Assembly (NCBI GenBank): GCA_021787845.1
Contig: JAJYLH010000033.1
Span: 1 to 61,739, forward strand
DNA: 61,739 nt
From: Myxococcales bacterium
GTDB taxonomy: Bacteria; Myxococcota; Myxococcia; Myxococcales; JAJYLH01
Direction of reading: 5' to 3'
Below the pieces are notes generated by a model. It was not told where the DNA came from and made no database searches. It saw only the letters and a list, made by a program, of their open reading frames with translations. Numbering within the stretch: the first letter of the stretch is position 1; each line of letters starts with the position of its first letter. The translations under genes and the position numbers were made by a program. Of this stretch, positions 46,600 to 55,272 are shown in pieces.

Positions 46600-46672
46600 C
46601 AGTAGTGCTGACCTCTGGCCCGGGACGCCAACGATCGCGATCATGCCGAGCCAGAGGGCCGGCACTACTGAC
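46600..46672. repeat. GTAGTGC...GGCACTAC palindromic repeat
   Basis: GTAGTGCTGACCTCTGGCC and GGCCAGAGGGCCGGCACTAC-like arms flank a short CGATCGCGATCATGCC centre. A second copy lies at 51468-51541, and a degenerate one near 16562-16610. Confidence 0.8.
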
Positions 46673-46822
46673 TTGCTGCGCAGCGTCGAGAATCTTCGCG
46701 CGGCGACCAGGCCTTGCGGCTTCGTTGCTCAGGTTGCGGCAATCCTTGCCTGCGAGATGTAAGCGCCCCGATGCCGTGACAGCATGATTTCGGCTACCGT
46801 TTGCTCGAATGAGACGCGACCT

Positions 46823-48688
46823 CTACTGCATGACCGTGATGCCGGACTGGGTGCCGGTGAGGGTCGGGTCGGCCGTGTCCGTCACGGTGATCGACTGCGT
46901 TCCGGGGGTTGCGAACTTCAGCGAGAAGGTGCCGATGCCCTTCGGGAGCGTCGCGTCGTTGGGCAGTGTCGCGTTCGGGTCGCTGGAAGTGATCCGGACC
47001 GTGTCCGCGTAGGCGGTGTCCGTATTCCCGTACTGGTCGACGGCGGTGACGGTGAAGCCACCGGTCGAGCCCACGGTGATGGGCGACGGGAACCCGGCGA
47101 CGACGAGCCCGGCCGCCGCGCCGCCCTTGACGGTGATGCCCTCTTCCGTTCCCGTGATGTTCTCGTCGGTCGTGTCCGTCGCGGTGATCGATTGCGTGCC
47201 CGCCGTGTTCAGGGTCGCCGAGAACGTTCCCGTTCCGTTCGTCAGAGGCGCGTCCGCGGGCAAGGTCGCGTTCCAGGCGCTCGAAGTGAAATGCACCGTG
47301 CCCTGATAGGTGGTCGCGAAGTTGCCCTCGAGGTCGGTCGCCTCGACCGTGAGGGTTGCGCTCTGGCCCGCGTCGATGGTGGTCGGAAACCCGCTGACGA
47401 CGAGCTTCGCCGCCGGGCCCGCCCCGATGGCGAAGCTGTCGCTCGTCGCCGCCGTCAAACCGTCCGCACTCGCGACGAGGGTATAGGTTCCCATCTCATC
47501 GAGGCTCAGGTCGGCGAAGCTCGCGGTTCCCCCGTTCGCCTGCTCGGTCAAGGTTCCAGACAGCGTCGCGGCCGCCGGGCCCGTCCCGAGGGCAAGGGTG
47601 ATCGCCGTGTTCGCGTCGGTCACCGGGTTGCCTTCGACATCTTCGACCGCGACCTCGACCGCCGGCGCCATCGTGGCGTTCATCGGGGTGGCCGTCGGCT
47701 GCGCCGCGAAGGCGAGCTTTGCCGGACCGCCGGGGATGACGTCGATTCCCGTCTGGCTCCCGGTGACGGAAGCCTGGTCCGAGTCGGTCGCGGTGATCGA
47801 TTGCGTTCCCACGGTGCCCATCGCCGCCTGGAAGGTCCCCTGGCCCTCGGTCAGCGTCGAGTCGGCGGGCAGCGCCGCCTTCGAATCGGTCGAGGTGAAA
47901 TGAACTTTGCCGGCATAGGTGTCGGACCGGTTGCCCCCGACGTCGACCGCGGTCACGGTGAAGCTCTCGCTCGCTCCCGCGGCCGCGGGAGAGGGGTAGC
48001 CGCGCACCACCAGCCCGGCCGCCGGGCCGCAGTTGACGGTGACGTCCTGGCTGCCGGCGAAGGTCGAGTCCTGGGTGTCCGTCGCGGTGATCACCTGGGC
48101 TCCGACGGTGTCCAGGGTCGCGAAGAAGCGGCCGACGCCGTTCGTCAGTGTCGTGTCGGAGGGCAGCGCCGCCTTCGGATCGGTCGACGTGAAGTGCACG
48201 GTGCCCGAGTAGCTCGTCGCGACATTGCCCGAGGCGTCGAGCGCGGCGACGTCGAAGCTCGACCGCTCCCCGACCTCGACCGACGACGGAAAGCCGCCGA
48301 CCTCGAACGACTGCGCCGGCCGGAGCTTCGCCGTCTCGGTGAAGGCGACGGTCACCCCCGGCCCGGCGTTGGCGACGACGGTCACGGTCCCCGGGTTCGG
48401 CCCGACCGAAAGCGCGGTCGAGGCGTGCCCGTGCGCGTCGGTGAGCAGCGCGGGCGGCGAGACCGTGCCGAGGCCGCCCGGAACTTCGAACGCGACCCAG
48501 TGGCCGGCAAGCACGCCCTTCGAGGTCTTGACGAGGACCACGAGCTTCTGCGGGAGCGCCGTGTCGACCAGGGTGGACTGCTTGTCGCCGGAGACGATGC
48601 TGAGCTGGACGGTCGGCGTGCCAGGCCCGCAGGCGGCGCCGGCCACCAGGGCGGCGAGCGCGAGTGCGACGAGCCGTCGAGCGGCCAT
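46823..48688 (-). CDS. Lipoprotein with five Ig-like (Big/invasin-type) repeats
   Basis: A 621-residue lipoprotein (lipobox 'AGAAC', Cys at residue 20). After a domain of about 110 residues come five repeats of about 95-100 residues. Each has 'YxGTVHFTSTDxxAxLP', a 'G.GTF..L.T.G.QSITATDT' core and a 'GxPxxxxxG' linker, the bacterial Ig-like pattern of invasins and adhesins. GGGAG lies six bases before the ATG. It is likely anchored to the outer membrane and extended from the cell. It ends just beyond the palindromic repeats of the neighbouring gap. Confidence 0.85.
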   Translation of the reverse strand: MAARRLVALALAALVAGAACGPGTPTVQLSIVSGDKQSTLVDTALPQKLVVLVKTSKGVLAGHWVAFEVPGGLGTVSPPALLTDAHGHASTALSVGPNPGTVTVVANAGPGVTVAFTETAKLRPAQSFEVGGFPSSVEVGERSSFDVAALDASGNVATSYSGTVHFTSTDPKAALPSDTTLTNGVGRFFATLDTVGAQVITATDTQDSTFAGSQDVTVNCGPAAGLVVRGYPSPAAAGASESFTVTAVDVGGNRSDTYAGKVHFTSTDSKAALPADSTLTEGQGTFQAAMGTVGTQSITATDSDQASVTGSQTGIDVIPGGPAKLAFAAQPTATPMNATMAPAVEVAVEDVEGNPVTDANTAITLALGTGPAAATLSGTLTEQANGGTASFADLSLDEMGTYTLVASADGLTAATSDSFAIGAGPAAKLVVSGFPTTIDAGQSATLTVEATDLEGNFATTYQGTVHFTSSAWNATLPADAPLTNGTGTFSATLNTAGTQSITATDTTDENITGTEEGITVKGGAAAGLVVAGFPSPITVGSTGGFTVTAVDQYGNTDTAYADTVRITSSDPNATLPNDATLPKGIGTFSLKFATPGTQSITVTDTADPTLTGTQSGITVMQ

Positions 48689-48969
48689 CGGAAGCTCCCT
48701 TCGTGTCGCGAAGCGCCCGGGCCCCGAGCCGACCCCTCTCGCTCAGGGCCGCCGCCCGCTCGCGTCGAAGCGGCATCAGTACCCTTGACGCCGGGGGCGT
48801 GTCAAGCCGGGCGGCCATCATGCAGGGCCATCGGAACGTCGCGAGGTCGTTCGGAAGCCGACTGGCCGTGCGGGCTGTAACGCCCTCGTCCCTGCCGACT
48901 CTGCACCAGCGGGCCGCGAAACCGAGGAGCCGCTCGCGTCGAGCGACCGGCGGCCCGAAGGAGCAAGCG

Positions 48970-49101
48970 ATGGCAGCGATGTGTCCGATCGACGGTTGCA
49001 AGGCGAAGAAGGGGTTGTGCCTTCACGAGAAGCTGATGCTCGTGATGGGGGCGATGGTCGTCGTCGCGGCTGGCGCGCACTGGTGGCTGCACCTCGTCTA
49101 G
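48970..49101 (+). CDS. 43-residue Cys/His-rich small membrane protein
   Basis: A very short gene: 'MAAMCPIDGCKAKKGLCLHE' is followed by a single hydrophobic helix of about 18 residues and 'HWWLHLV'. The N-terminal three Cys and one His (C5, C10, C17, H19) could form a small zinc or metal site facing one side of the membrane. AAGGAG lies six bases before the ATG. Its stop is 13 bases before the kinase start, so both are probably one transcript. I do not know a named family; the size and the codon phase suggest a real protein. Confidence 0.7.
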   Translation: MAAMCPIDGCKAKKGLCLHEKLMLVMGAMVVVAAGAHWWLHLV

Positions 49102-49114
49102 CGAAGGAGCCGCG

Positions 49115-51304
49115 ATGTTTCCCCCCGCCGATTTGAGCTCCAGCTTCCCCTTTCGTGTCGTGGCCAAGGTCGGCGAGGGCGCGATGGGGATGGTCTTCCG
49201 AGCCGAGGACGTGGAGCTCGGGCGGCCGGTCGCCCTCAAAGTCATCAAGCCCGGTCAGGTGTCCTCCTTGCCGGGCGACGAGGCGCGGGTGGCGGTGCAG
49301 CGCTTCCTTCAAGAGGCGCGCGCCGCCGCCCGGCTGACGCATCCCGGGGTGACCACGGTCCATCGCGTCGGCACCGAGAGCGGCTGGCCGTACATCGCCA
49401 TGGAATGGATCGACGGTCAGACCCTGGAGCAGGTCTTGCGCCAGCACCGGCGGCTGTCGCTCCCGGTCGCGGCGAGGCTCGGCCTGCAACTGCTCGCGGT
49501 CCTCGGCGCCGCCCACGAGGCGGGCATCGTTCATCGCGACATCAAGCCCGCCAACCTGATGCTGACCCGCGACGGCCGGCTCAAGGTCGCCGATTTCGGC
49601 ATCGCGCGGGTCCAAGGCTCGGACCTCGCCCACACCCGGGCGGGCATGGTGCTCGGCACGCCCCGCTACGCCGCGCCCGAGCAGCTCGCCGGCGAGAACG
49701 TCGACTTTCGCGCGGACCTCTACGCCGCCGGATGCGTGCTCTTCGAAGCGGTCTGCGGGCGCCCGCCGTTCGACGCGGGGCAGGTCTACCAACTCGTACA
49801 CGACGTGCAGACACGGCCGCCGGTGGCGCCGAGCCAGCTCGTTTCGGGGCTGCCGCCGGCGTTCGACGCGCTGATCCTGAAGGCGCTCGCGAAGCGTCCG
49901 GACGAACGGTTCTCATCGGCGGCCGACATGGCTCGGGCGCTCCAGACTTTCGTCGCCTCGCCGGCACGACCCGCGGTGTCCGTCGCGCCCGCGGTCGCCG
50001 AGCCGCCGATGGTCCTGGTCGAAGGTCAGAGCCCGCCCACGATTGTCGCGAGCCTCATCGAAACATGGCCGGCGCGAGCGCTGGGGCGACAGCCATCGGG
50101 CTCTCTGTTGGAGCGTCTTCTCGATCGGCCGCTCCACGCTCCGGCTTTCTGCGGCGCGCTGCGCACGCCGGATGCGGTGCTTCTCATCTGCGACGGTCTC
50201 GTCTACACCGCGTTCGATCCGAAGTCGGGCGAGGTCGGCGATGCGATCATCGAGCGGTTGCCTGACGAGGTCGACGCGACGCTGCATCCGGTGCCGTCGG
50301 GAGCCGACCCGCGCCTGGTGAGCCTGCTCGCGTCGCTCCTGCTTCCGCCCAAGACGCGGCTGACCGGTCTCGACACGGCGCTGACGGACCTGCCGCAGCT
50401 CGCCCGGCGCCTGTCCACCGAAGGCTTCGAGGGCGCGCTCAGGTTCGCGCGCGGCCCGCTTCTCGGCTACTCGCTCTTCAGCAGCGGGCGCCGCGTTCTC
50501 GATCTCTTCGGAACCGGCTGGCGAGGGCTGGCGAGCGGCCGCTGGGAACAATGGATTCGGACCGCGGGCGCGCTCGCGAGCGTCGAGGAGCGGCGGATTC
50601 ATTTCCCGAGCTTCACCTTCCGGCGCGAGCTGCGCGAGGTGGAGCTCGAGGTCGTGCGGCCCCTGTCGCCGGCCCACGAGACCCTCCGCTTCGACACCCA
50701 GGAAGAGGCACGCGCGCTCGACCTGCGGCTGCGCGCTGAGGCGAAGGAAGAGCTGCGGCGAGGCGCGTCGACGCTTCGAGCGCTCGTGACAGGCGACCCG
50801 GCCTACGCTCTCACGCGCTGGCTGCTCGCGGACCTTCCGCTCCAGTTCGAGCAGTACAACCGCACCTCACGCTGGCGGGCGCTGGTCGAACCGATCGCGC
50901 GCGTGCAAACCGCTCGTTTGCACCACGCTGTCCAGACGGAGCGCGGAAGCCAGGCTTTCGATGCCGCGACGTTCGCCGCGGACGGGCGATTGCTGCACCT
51001 CGCCGAGCGCGCCGCGGAGGGGAGCGACAAGGCCGTAGCGCGGTTCATCGCGCGGGTGACCGCGGCCAAGCAGGGGCCGGATGGCGCGAGGCTCGGAGGC
51101 GCGGTGCTCAGCGCGAAGAGCTTCTCTGACGAAGCCATCGAAACCTACCTGGAGACGGTGCGCCGCGGCGGCGGTCCGCTGCTCGCGGGACTCGGCGCGC
51201 TCACCCACACCGAAGGCTACCTGCGACTGAGCGCGCGACAGGGCGTCCATGTCTTGCTCGTGGAAGAGTCCGACGGGCGCCGCCGGCCGCTGGTGCCGGG
51301 ATGA
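49115..51304 (+). CDS. Serine/threonine protein kinase with unknown C-terminal domain
   Basis: A 729-residue protein. The kinase domain (about residues 12-285) has the Gly-rich loop 'GEGAMGMV' at 20-27, catalytic Lys42, 'HRDIKPAN' with Asp142, and 'DFG' at Asp160. This matches bacterial Hanks-type kinases (PknB family). The C-terminal 440 residues contain no transmembrane helix or PASTA repeat; they are Leu/Arg-rich with a segment 'LVSLLASLLLPPKTRLTGLD' around residue 405. GGAG is five bases before the ATG. The co-transcribed small membrane protein upstream could be its anchor or sensor. Confidence 0.9.
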   Translation: MFPPADLSSSFPFRVVAKVGEGAMGMVFRAEDVELGRPVALKVIKPGQVSSLPGDEARVAVQRFLQEARAAARLTHPGVTTVHRVGTESGWPYIAMEWIDGQTLEQVLRQHRRLSLPVAARLGLQLLAVLGAAHEAGIVHRDIKPANLMLTRDGRLKVADFGIARVQGSDLAHTRAGMVLGTPRYAAPEQLAGENVDFRADLYAAGCVLFEAVCGRPPFDAGQVYQLVHDVQTRPPVAPSQLVSGLPPAFDALILKALAKRPDERFSSAADMARALQTFVASPARPAVSVAPAVAEPPMVLVEGQSPPTIVASLIETWPARALGRQPSGSLLERLLDRPLHAPAFCGALRTPDAVLLICDGLVYTAFDPKSGEVGDAIIERLPDEVDATLHPVPSGADPRLVSLLASLLLPPKTRLTGLDTALTDLPQLARRLSTEGFEGALRFARGPLLGYSLFSSGRRVLDLFGTGWRGLASGRWEQWIRTAGALASVEERRIHFPSFTFRRELREVELEVVRPLSPAHETLRFDTQEEARALDLRLRAEAKEELRRGASTLRALVTGDPAYALTRWLLADLPLQFEQYNRTSRWRALVEPIARVQTARLHHAVQTERGSQAFDAATFAADGRLLHLAERAAEGSDKAVARFIARVTAAKQGPDGARLGGAVLSAKSFSDEAIETYLETVRRGGGPLLAGLGALTHTEGYLRLSARQGVHVLLVEESDGRRRPLVPG

Positions 51305-51334
51305 ATAAAGCCGGACCGCCTATGGTCGTTGCGT

Positions 51335-51447
51335 GAGAGGGTGTGGCCAAGAAGCAGATGCAAGCACAGGCCAGAACCGCTCATCCTTCGACTGCGCTCA
51401 GGATGAGCGGATGGTGCGGAGCGCACCGATGTCTTGGCCACACTCTC
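51335..51447. repeat. Inverted-repeat element with internal dispersed repeat
   Basis: GAGAGGGTGTGGCCAAGA (51335) and TCTTGGCCACACTCTC (51432-51447) are near-perfect complements about 80 bases apart. A CTCGGGATGAGCGG-family unit (51378-51411) lies between them. ATGCAAGCAC and GTGCTTGCAT form a further pair. No gene. Confidence 0.7.
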
Positions 51448-51467
51448 TAAGTGCTTGCATCGTTATC

Positions 51468-51541
51468 CAGTAGTGCCGGCCCTCCGGCCCGGCACCGAAG
51501 GCCATCGCGGTCATGCCGGGCCAGAGGGCCGGCACTACCGA
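51468..51541. repeat. GTAGTGCCGGCC...GGCCGGCACTAC palindromic repeat
   Basis: A second copy of the element at 46600-46672, with the same flanking arms and GCGGTCATGCC centre. Confidence 0.8.
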
Positions 51542-51598
51542 GACTCGTCAGGGGTGGCTACTCTTGCAACGATTGGTATCGACCCACCAGCCGATCTC

Positions 51599-52063
51599 CT
51601 ACGTCCTCAGCGGCTTGGCGGCGTCGTTGTAGGGCCGGGTCGGGACTTCCGGATACTCGCGCATCCGGCGGAGGATCTCGTCGGCCTGATCCGCGAGGAG
51701 CATCGCGCACTGATCGTAGACCCCGCCGGGGCGCTCTTCGATCTCGTTGTGGATGGCGAGCCTGGCTCTCAGCTCCTCGACGAACGGCCAGGTCGGGGTC
51801 GGGACCAGCATCAGCGTGAAGCGGCCATGGTCCGCCCGGATGCGCGCGAAGTCGGCGATCTGCTCGCCCAGCACCCGCCTGGCCGCCGGGAGCAGCACCT
51901 TCTCTTCCATCGCGATGTGCCGCAACAGCCCTTTGCGGAAGAGATCGAACGCCTCCAGGTCCACCTGCCCCGGAATGCGACTGGCCTCCTCGATCCACCT
52001 GTCGAGGCGGGCGTGATCTTCGGCGAGGAACGATACGATAGCGCTCGGCACAGCGACCTCCAT
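51599..52063 (-). CDS. Hemerythrin-domain protein
   Basis: A 154-residue HHE (hemerythrin) protein. The four-helix bundle carries the expected iron ligands: His in 'LAEDHARLDRW', 'LLRHIAMEEKVLLP', 'IRADHGRF' and 'LAIHNEIEE'. The acidic residues are in the same helices. Such proteins bind a di-iron centre and sense or carry O2, nitric oxide or iron. The frame is open to 52222, but the ATG at 52063 has AAGGGC close upstream and begins the domain; the longer N-terminus is Arg-rich and unlikely. It is divergent from the 53200 gene, with a repeat array between. Confidence 0.85.
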   Translation of the reverse strand: MEVAVPSAIVSFLAEDHARLDRWIEEASRIPGQVDLEAFDLFRKGLLRHIAMEEKVLLPAARRVLGEQIADFARIRADHGRFTLMLVPTPTWPFVEELRARLAIHNEIEERPGGVYDQCAMLLADQADEILRRMREYPEVPTRPYNDAAKPLRT

Positions 52064-52187
52064 GCCCTTGAACCGCCGCCCGCCTCGTCTCCTTCCCGCT
52101 CGACGGCCGGCCGACGCACAGCGCCGGCCGCAACCTCTCATCCCGAGCGGTGCCAGCCGGTGACGCGAGCGATGGACCCGGATGTTC

Positions 52188-52890
52188 ACCACGAGCCAGT
52201 CGGTGACAACCTCGGGCACCAAAATGGTCGCGAGGTGTCAGTCGGTGACACGTGCGAGGGATTTGAGACCCCCCGAGGTGTCAGTCGGTGACAACCTCGG
52301 GCTCCAAAATGGTCGCGAGGTGTCAGTCGGTGACACGATCGAGGGACTTGAGACCCCCCGAGGTGTCAGTCGGTGACAACCTCGGGCTCCAAAATGGTCG
52401 CGAGGTGTCATCCGGTGACACGTGCGAGCGACTTGAGACCCCCCGAGGTGTCAGTCGGTGACAACCTCGGGCTCCAAAATGGTCGCGAGGTGTCAGCCGG
52501 TGACACGTGCGAGGGATTTGAGACCCCCCGAGGTGTCAGTCGGTGACAACCTCGGGCTCCAAAATGGTCGCGAGGTGTCAGCCGGTGACACGTGCGAGGG
52601 ATTTGAGACCCCCCGAGGTGTCAGTCGGTGACAACCTCGGGCTCCAAAATGGTCGCGAGGTGTCAGCCGGTGACACGTGCGAGGGATTTGAGACCCCCCG
52701 AGGTGTCAGTCGGTGACAACCTCGGGCACCAAAATGGTCGCGAGGTGTCAGTCGGTGACAACCTCGGGCACCAAAATGGTCGCGAGGTGTCAGTCGGTGA
52801 CACGTGCGAGGGATTTGAGACCCCCCGAGGTGTCAGCCGGTGACACGTGCGAGGGATTTGAGACCCCCCGAGGTGTCAGCCGGTGACAAC
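52188..52890. repeat. Sixteen-unit tandem array of alternating 42- and 43-bp units
   Basis: Sixteen units, each beginning with GTGTCAGTCGGTGACA or GTGTCAGCCGGTGACA (arms TGTCA and TGACA, spacer five). Eight continue ACCTCGGGCTCCAAAATGG (42 bp) and eight continue CGTGCGAGGGATTTGAGACC (43 bp), mostly in strict alternation. The array fills the divergent gap between the hemerythrin gene and the 53200 gene. Frames through it are shadows. Confidence 0.95.
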
Positions 52891-52939
52891 CGACGCCCCC
52901 TCCCCGACCCTCCCCCGCCAAGAGCGCAGGAGAGGGAGG

Positions 52940-53025
52940 TAGGATGGGTGGAGCGAAAACGGAACCCATCGTTCTCAGCCACGGCCGCTCGATGGGCTTC
53001 GCTTGCGTTCGCCCATCCTACGGAT
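52940..53025. repeat. Palindromic dispersed repeat (GATGGGTGGAGCG family)
   Basis: GTAGGATGGGTGGAGCG and CGCCCATCCTACG are complementary ends about 60 bases apart. Related to 28570-28672. Confidence 0.75.
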
Positions 53026-53199
53026 TGCGAGGGAGGCGTTGGGGGAGGGGCGTGCCACCCTTGGCGCGGGCACCTTCGCCATCGCTCTGTCGCCGAGGCG
53101 ACATTCGCCGAAAATTCTCCCCACCGGCCTTGACGGCGCGTAGGATGGCGATCCAGCCGGATTCCACTTCCGGAACCCGTCGCGCCCGAGGAGGCTCAG

Positions 53200-54144
53200 A
53201 TGCCCGTTCATCCGAAGTCCGATTCTCACCCCACCATCGACCAGGCCACCGCGACCCCGGCCGCCACCCCGACCCCGACCCCGGCCGAGCTCCAGGCGCA
53301 GCGCGCCGCCTTCGATTCCCGCGCTCCGCGGGCCGCGGCCCTTCTCGAGGCGGACGTGAAGCCCCGCGGCGACGTCTACCTCGCGAAGGAGAACGCGAAG
53401 GCCGGCTACGACGAGGTGCACAAGTACGTGGCGAAGCTCGCGGGCAAGTGGACGCCGGAGCGCATCAGCGCGCTCGGCAACGTCGTGGCCGACTACCTCG
53501 CGGCGATGTACGCCGATTCCCAGGCCAGCCTCGCGGGCGCGCCGAGCGGGGCCGTCCGGGCGGACATCAACGCGGGGTCGCACCTGTACACGATGATGTT
53601 CTCCGCGCTCGACACCTGCGCCTTGTTCGGCGTCATCCCGGCGGAGGACGTCTCCCGGTTGCGCGCCGGCCGCGGAGCGGCGCATATCGGCCAGGCCCTC
53701 GTCAACGTCGCCTCCTACTGGGACGAGAACGACGGCACCCTCGCCGGCAACAGCCCCGTCCAGAGCTCGCACCGCTCGCAGTGCGTCGAGCTCGGCAACA
53801 AGCTCGTGATGGAAATCAAGCCCAAGCTCGCCCACGCGCGCACCGACCCGGCCATCGAGGCGGCCGACGACCGCGCCAACCGGTACTGGACCCTGCTCGT
53901 CAACGACCACGAGGAGGTGGAGAAGGCCGGCTTCGAGATCTGGGGCAACCACTACCGCGACCACGTCCCGCCGCTCCAGTCGCGCGTCGTCCACAAAGCC
54001 AAGGCCGAGCCCGCGCCGCAGGACCCGCCGCCCGACAACCCGCCGCCGGCTCAAGACCAGAAGCAGACGACCTCCGATGCCAAGGCCGAACAGACGCCGG
54101 GCTCCGAGACCGAGTCCAAGCCCACGAGCGAGACGAAGAAGTAG
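53200..54144 (+). CDS. Uncharacterised protein with low-complexity ends
   Basis: A 314-residue protein with no signal peptide or membrane helix. The N-terminal 30 residues are Thr/Pro/Ala-rich ('TATPAATPTPTPAE'). The central 200 residues form a helical domain with 'YVAKLAGKWTPERISALG', 'LYTMMFSALDTCALFGV', 'HIGQALVNVASYWDEND' and 'DRANRYWTLLVNDHEEVEKA'. The C-terminal 50 are Pro/Gln/Lys-rich. GAGGAGG precedes the ATG by five bases. I do not recognise the central domain. Probably cytoplasmic. Confidence 0.75.
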   Translation: MPVHPKSDSHPTIDQATATPAATPTPTPAELQAQRAAFDSRAPRAAALLEADVKPRGDVYLAKENAKAGYDEVHKYVAKLAGKWTPERISALGNVVADYLAAMYADSQASLAGAPSGAVRADINAGSHLYTMMFSALDTCALFGVIPAEDVSRLRAGRGAAHIGQALVNVASYWDENDGTLAGNSPVQSSHRSQCVELGNKLVMEIKPKLAHARTDPAIEAADDRANRYWTLLVNDHEEVEKAGFEIWGNHYRDHVPPLQSRVVHKAKAEPAPQDPPPDNPPPAQDQKQTTSDAKAEQTPGSETESKPTSETKK

Positions 54145-54309
54145 CCGAGAAGGCCGTACCACGGTGCCGGTCCTGCCCTGAAGACCCGGCCAATCGGGCA
54201 GCGCTGAACGGAGCGCGGAAGTCTCGTCCTTCCTGGAAGACCGGACATCCTGCCTTGGCGTCGGGCGGGATGCCCGCGATCCGACTCGACGACGGCGTCT
54301 TCATCCCGA

Positions 54310-55100
54310 CGCGACACGGCGCCGCTCCTGCCCACCAGGGGCGCAGCACGGGCAATGCGCGAGAGGCGACGCCGATCCTGCCCCATAGGCGCTAACCTAT
54401 CGCCCAATTTGCTCGGATTCCCGCGCGTTTCGCGACATTCCGTAGGGCGGGGGCTTGTCCCCCGCCGCGATGCTCATGCCAGTATTAATCGTTGCGAAAG
54501 TAGTCGCAGTCGGAGTCTCGTGGCACAGGCGTCCTCGCCTGTGAAAGCCACGACGAAGGCTACACGGGCGGGGACGCCCGTGCCACGACTGATGATGCGA
54601 GGTGCAGATACTTTCGCGACGATTAATAACGGCGGGGGACAAGCCCCCGCCCTACGATCCCGGTCCGGCCGGACGCGACGATAGGTTGACGCTCATGCGG
54701 TCCTGCCCCCCTATCGACGCGACACGGCTTCGCTCCTGCTCACCGCGACAGTCTCGGGTACCGCCCGCGACACGGCGCCGCTCCTCCTCTCCGTGCACGT
54801 AGCCGTCGGCAGCGCCTTGGAGCCGACGCCGCTGCCGCTCTCCGTTCGACGCGACACGGCTTCGCTCCTGCTATCCACGACATCGCGCCCGAGGGCGCGG
54901 CCGAGAGGCGACGCCGCTCCTGCCCTCCGCCCGACGCGATACGACGCCGCTCCTGCTCTCCACGCCCCAGCATCCCGAGGGCGCACCCGAAAGCCGACGC
55001 CGCTCCTGCCCCCATGATCGACGCGACACGGCGCCGCTCCCGCTCTCCAGGCGCCCGCAACCCGAGGGCGCACCCGATAGCCGACGCCGCTCCTGCCCTG
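54310..55100. repeat. Interspersed GACRCGGCGCCGCTCCTGC repeats
   Basis: About eleven imperfect copies of a motif close to CGACACGGCGCCGCTCCTG or CGACGCCGCTCCTGC, often followed by CTCC and a GAGGGCGCACCCGA-like spacer. Nearly all of the stretch from 54700 to 55100 is made of them. No gene; the frames through it are low-complexity. The palindromic element at 54442-54655 interrupts the series. Confidence 0.75.
54442..54655. repeat. Nested palindromic element, about 214 bp
   Basis: Three nested complementary pairs are visible. The outer pair is GTAGGGCGGGGGCTTGTCCC with GGGACAAGCCCCCGCCCTAC. Next is ATTAATCGTTGCGAAAGTA with TACTTTCGCGACGATTAAT. The inner pair is CGTGGCACAGGCGTCCTCGC with GCGGGGACGCCCGTGCCACG. 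The transcribed form would fold into a long hairpin. It has no coding frame and resembles a MITE or a large REP-type element. Confidence 0.85.
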
Positions 55101-55272
55101 CGTGTACCGCATGGCGCCGCGAACCCGCTCATCCCGAGCGCAGTCGAGGGATGGCGCCGTCGAGAACCCCGTCGCGAGCGCCTGCCCGCATTTCGGCCAA
55201 AAGTGGGCCACCTTGCACTTCTGCGGCGACTGTGCTGGAGTCTCGTCGGCTGCAGCACCGAGGAGGTCTTCG

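Noticed and set aside
46784-48880. A 698-residue plus-strand protein opposite the Ig-repeat lipoprotein
   Set aside because: Its translation is Arg/Gly-rich and repetitive. The minus strand has a lipobox, a ribosome site and clear Ig repeats.
52188-52890. CRISPR array
   Set aside because: The units are almost identical along their whole length and alternate between two fixed types. There are no unique spacers and no cas genes.
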